Assembly: GCF_002210435.1 (NCBI RefSeq)
Contig: NZ_MZMV01000016.1
Coordinates: forward strand, 55,845 to 119,844
Direction of reading: 5' to 3'
Length of the DNA stretch: 64,000 nt
Source: Micromonospora wenchangensis
GTDB taxonomy: Bacteria > Actinomycetota > Actinomycetes > Mycobacteriales > Micromonosporaceae
Of this stretch, positions 63,946 to 64,000 are shown piece by piece. How positions within the stretch are numbered: the stretch's first letter is position 1; every line of letters begins with the position of its first letter. Below the pieces are notes generated by a model. The model was given only the letters and a program-made list of their open reading frames with translations. It was not told where the DNA came from and searched no databases. The translations under genes and the position numbers were made by a program.

Positions 63946-64000
63946 GGCGGCTTCCTCCTCGCGACGGTGCGGGGTGGGCCGGCGGGACGCAGGTCGCCCC

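Overview
The window is chromosomal DNA from a high-GC actinomycete, most likely Micromonospora or a close relative in Micromonosporaceae. The evidence is the very high GC content and GC3, frequent GTG starts, many leaderless-type promoters (a TANNNT box ending 6-7 nt before the start codon), DUF397/XRE regulator pairs, GPP34 and SCO6745-type proteins, and two dispersed palindromic repeat families. I see no rRNA, tRNA, phage, IS element or CRISPR array. The assignment rests on reading the sequence and on family knowledge; no database search was made.

Positions 1-16,900 hold a GPP34 protein, an XRE/DUF397 pair, a phosphohexomutase, a membrane Ser/Thr kinase with a repeated TQRI linker, a methylmalonyl-CoA-mutase-type large subunit, an M20 amidohydrolase convergent with a DUF4349 lipoprotein, an MBL-fold/coiled-coil/SCO6745 run, a double-GNAT acetyltransferase, a gamma-glutamylcyclotransferase-like protein and an LpdA-type flavoprotein. 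Positions 16,900-25,600 are more accessory: a HigBA-type toxin-antitoxin module, an Excalibur protein, a short editing-less threonyl-tRNA synthetase behind a putative Thr-codon leader peptide and attenuator, a MarR-controlled heterodimeric ABC exporter, a DoxX/TetR divergent pair, and a cluster of GTGATCAAGAG inverted repeats.

Positions 25,600-48,500 contain the actinobacterial acyl-CoA carboxylase neighbourhood: GuaB1, biotin carboxylase/BCCP alpha subunit, maf, accE, accD, birA, a PH-domain membrane protein and GtrA proteins. The order resembles the mycobacterial accA3-maf-accE5-accD5-birA neighbourhood but is opened by insertions. These are a PadR-regulated ABC-2 exporter with an O-methyltransferase, a three-gene type VII-secretion-like module (mycosin, proline-rich WXG-like protein, small YxxxD protein) whose centre has strikingly low GC, and a block with a second Ser/Thr kinase, GH25 lysozyme, Uma2 nuclease, M50 protease, ketopantoate-reductase-like protein and an ECF sigma/membrane partner.

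Positions 48,500-64,000 are mostly housekeeping: GTP-dependent PEP carboxykinase, a short cis-prenyltransferase, trehalose-6-phosphate phosphatase, PIN-PhoH ATPase, a secreted lytic transglycosylase with an upstream Crp-like site, rhomboid protease, a thioredoxin-reductase-like flavoprotein, a TetR/epimerase divergent pair with two palindromic operators, a DMT transporter and class II fructose-1,6-bisphosphatase (GlpX). PEP carboxykinase and GlpX together give a gluconeogenic theme. The most unusual elements are the putative threonine attenuator, the phosphothreonine-like repeat in the kinase linker, the paired PadR operators and the mosaic T7SS-like module.
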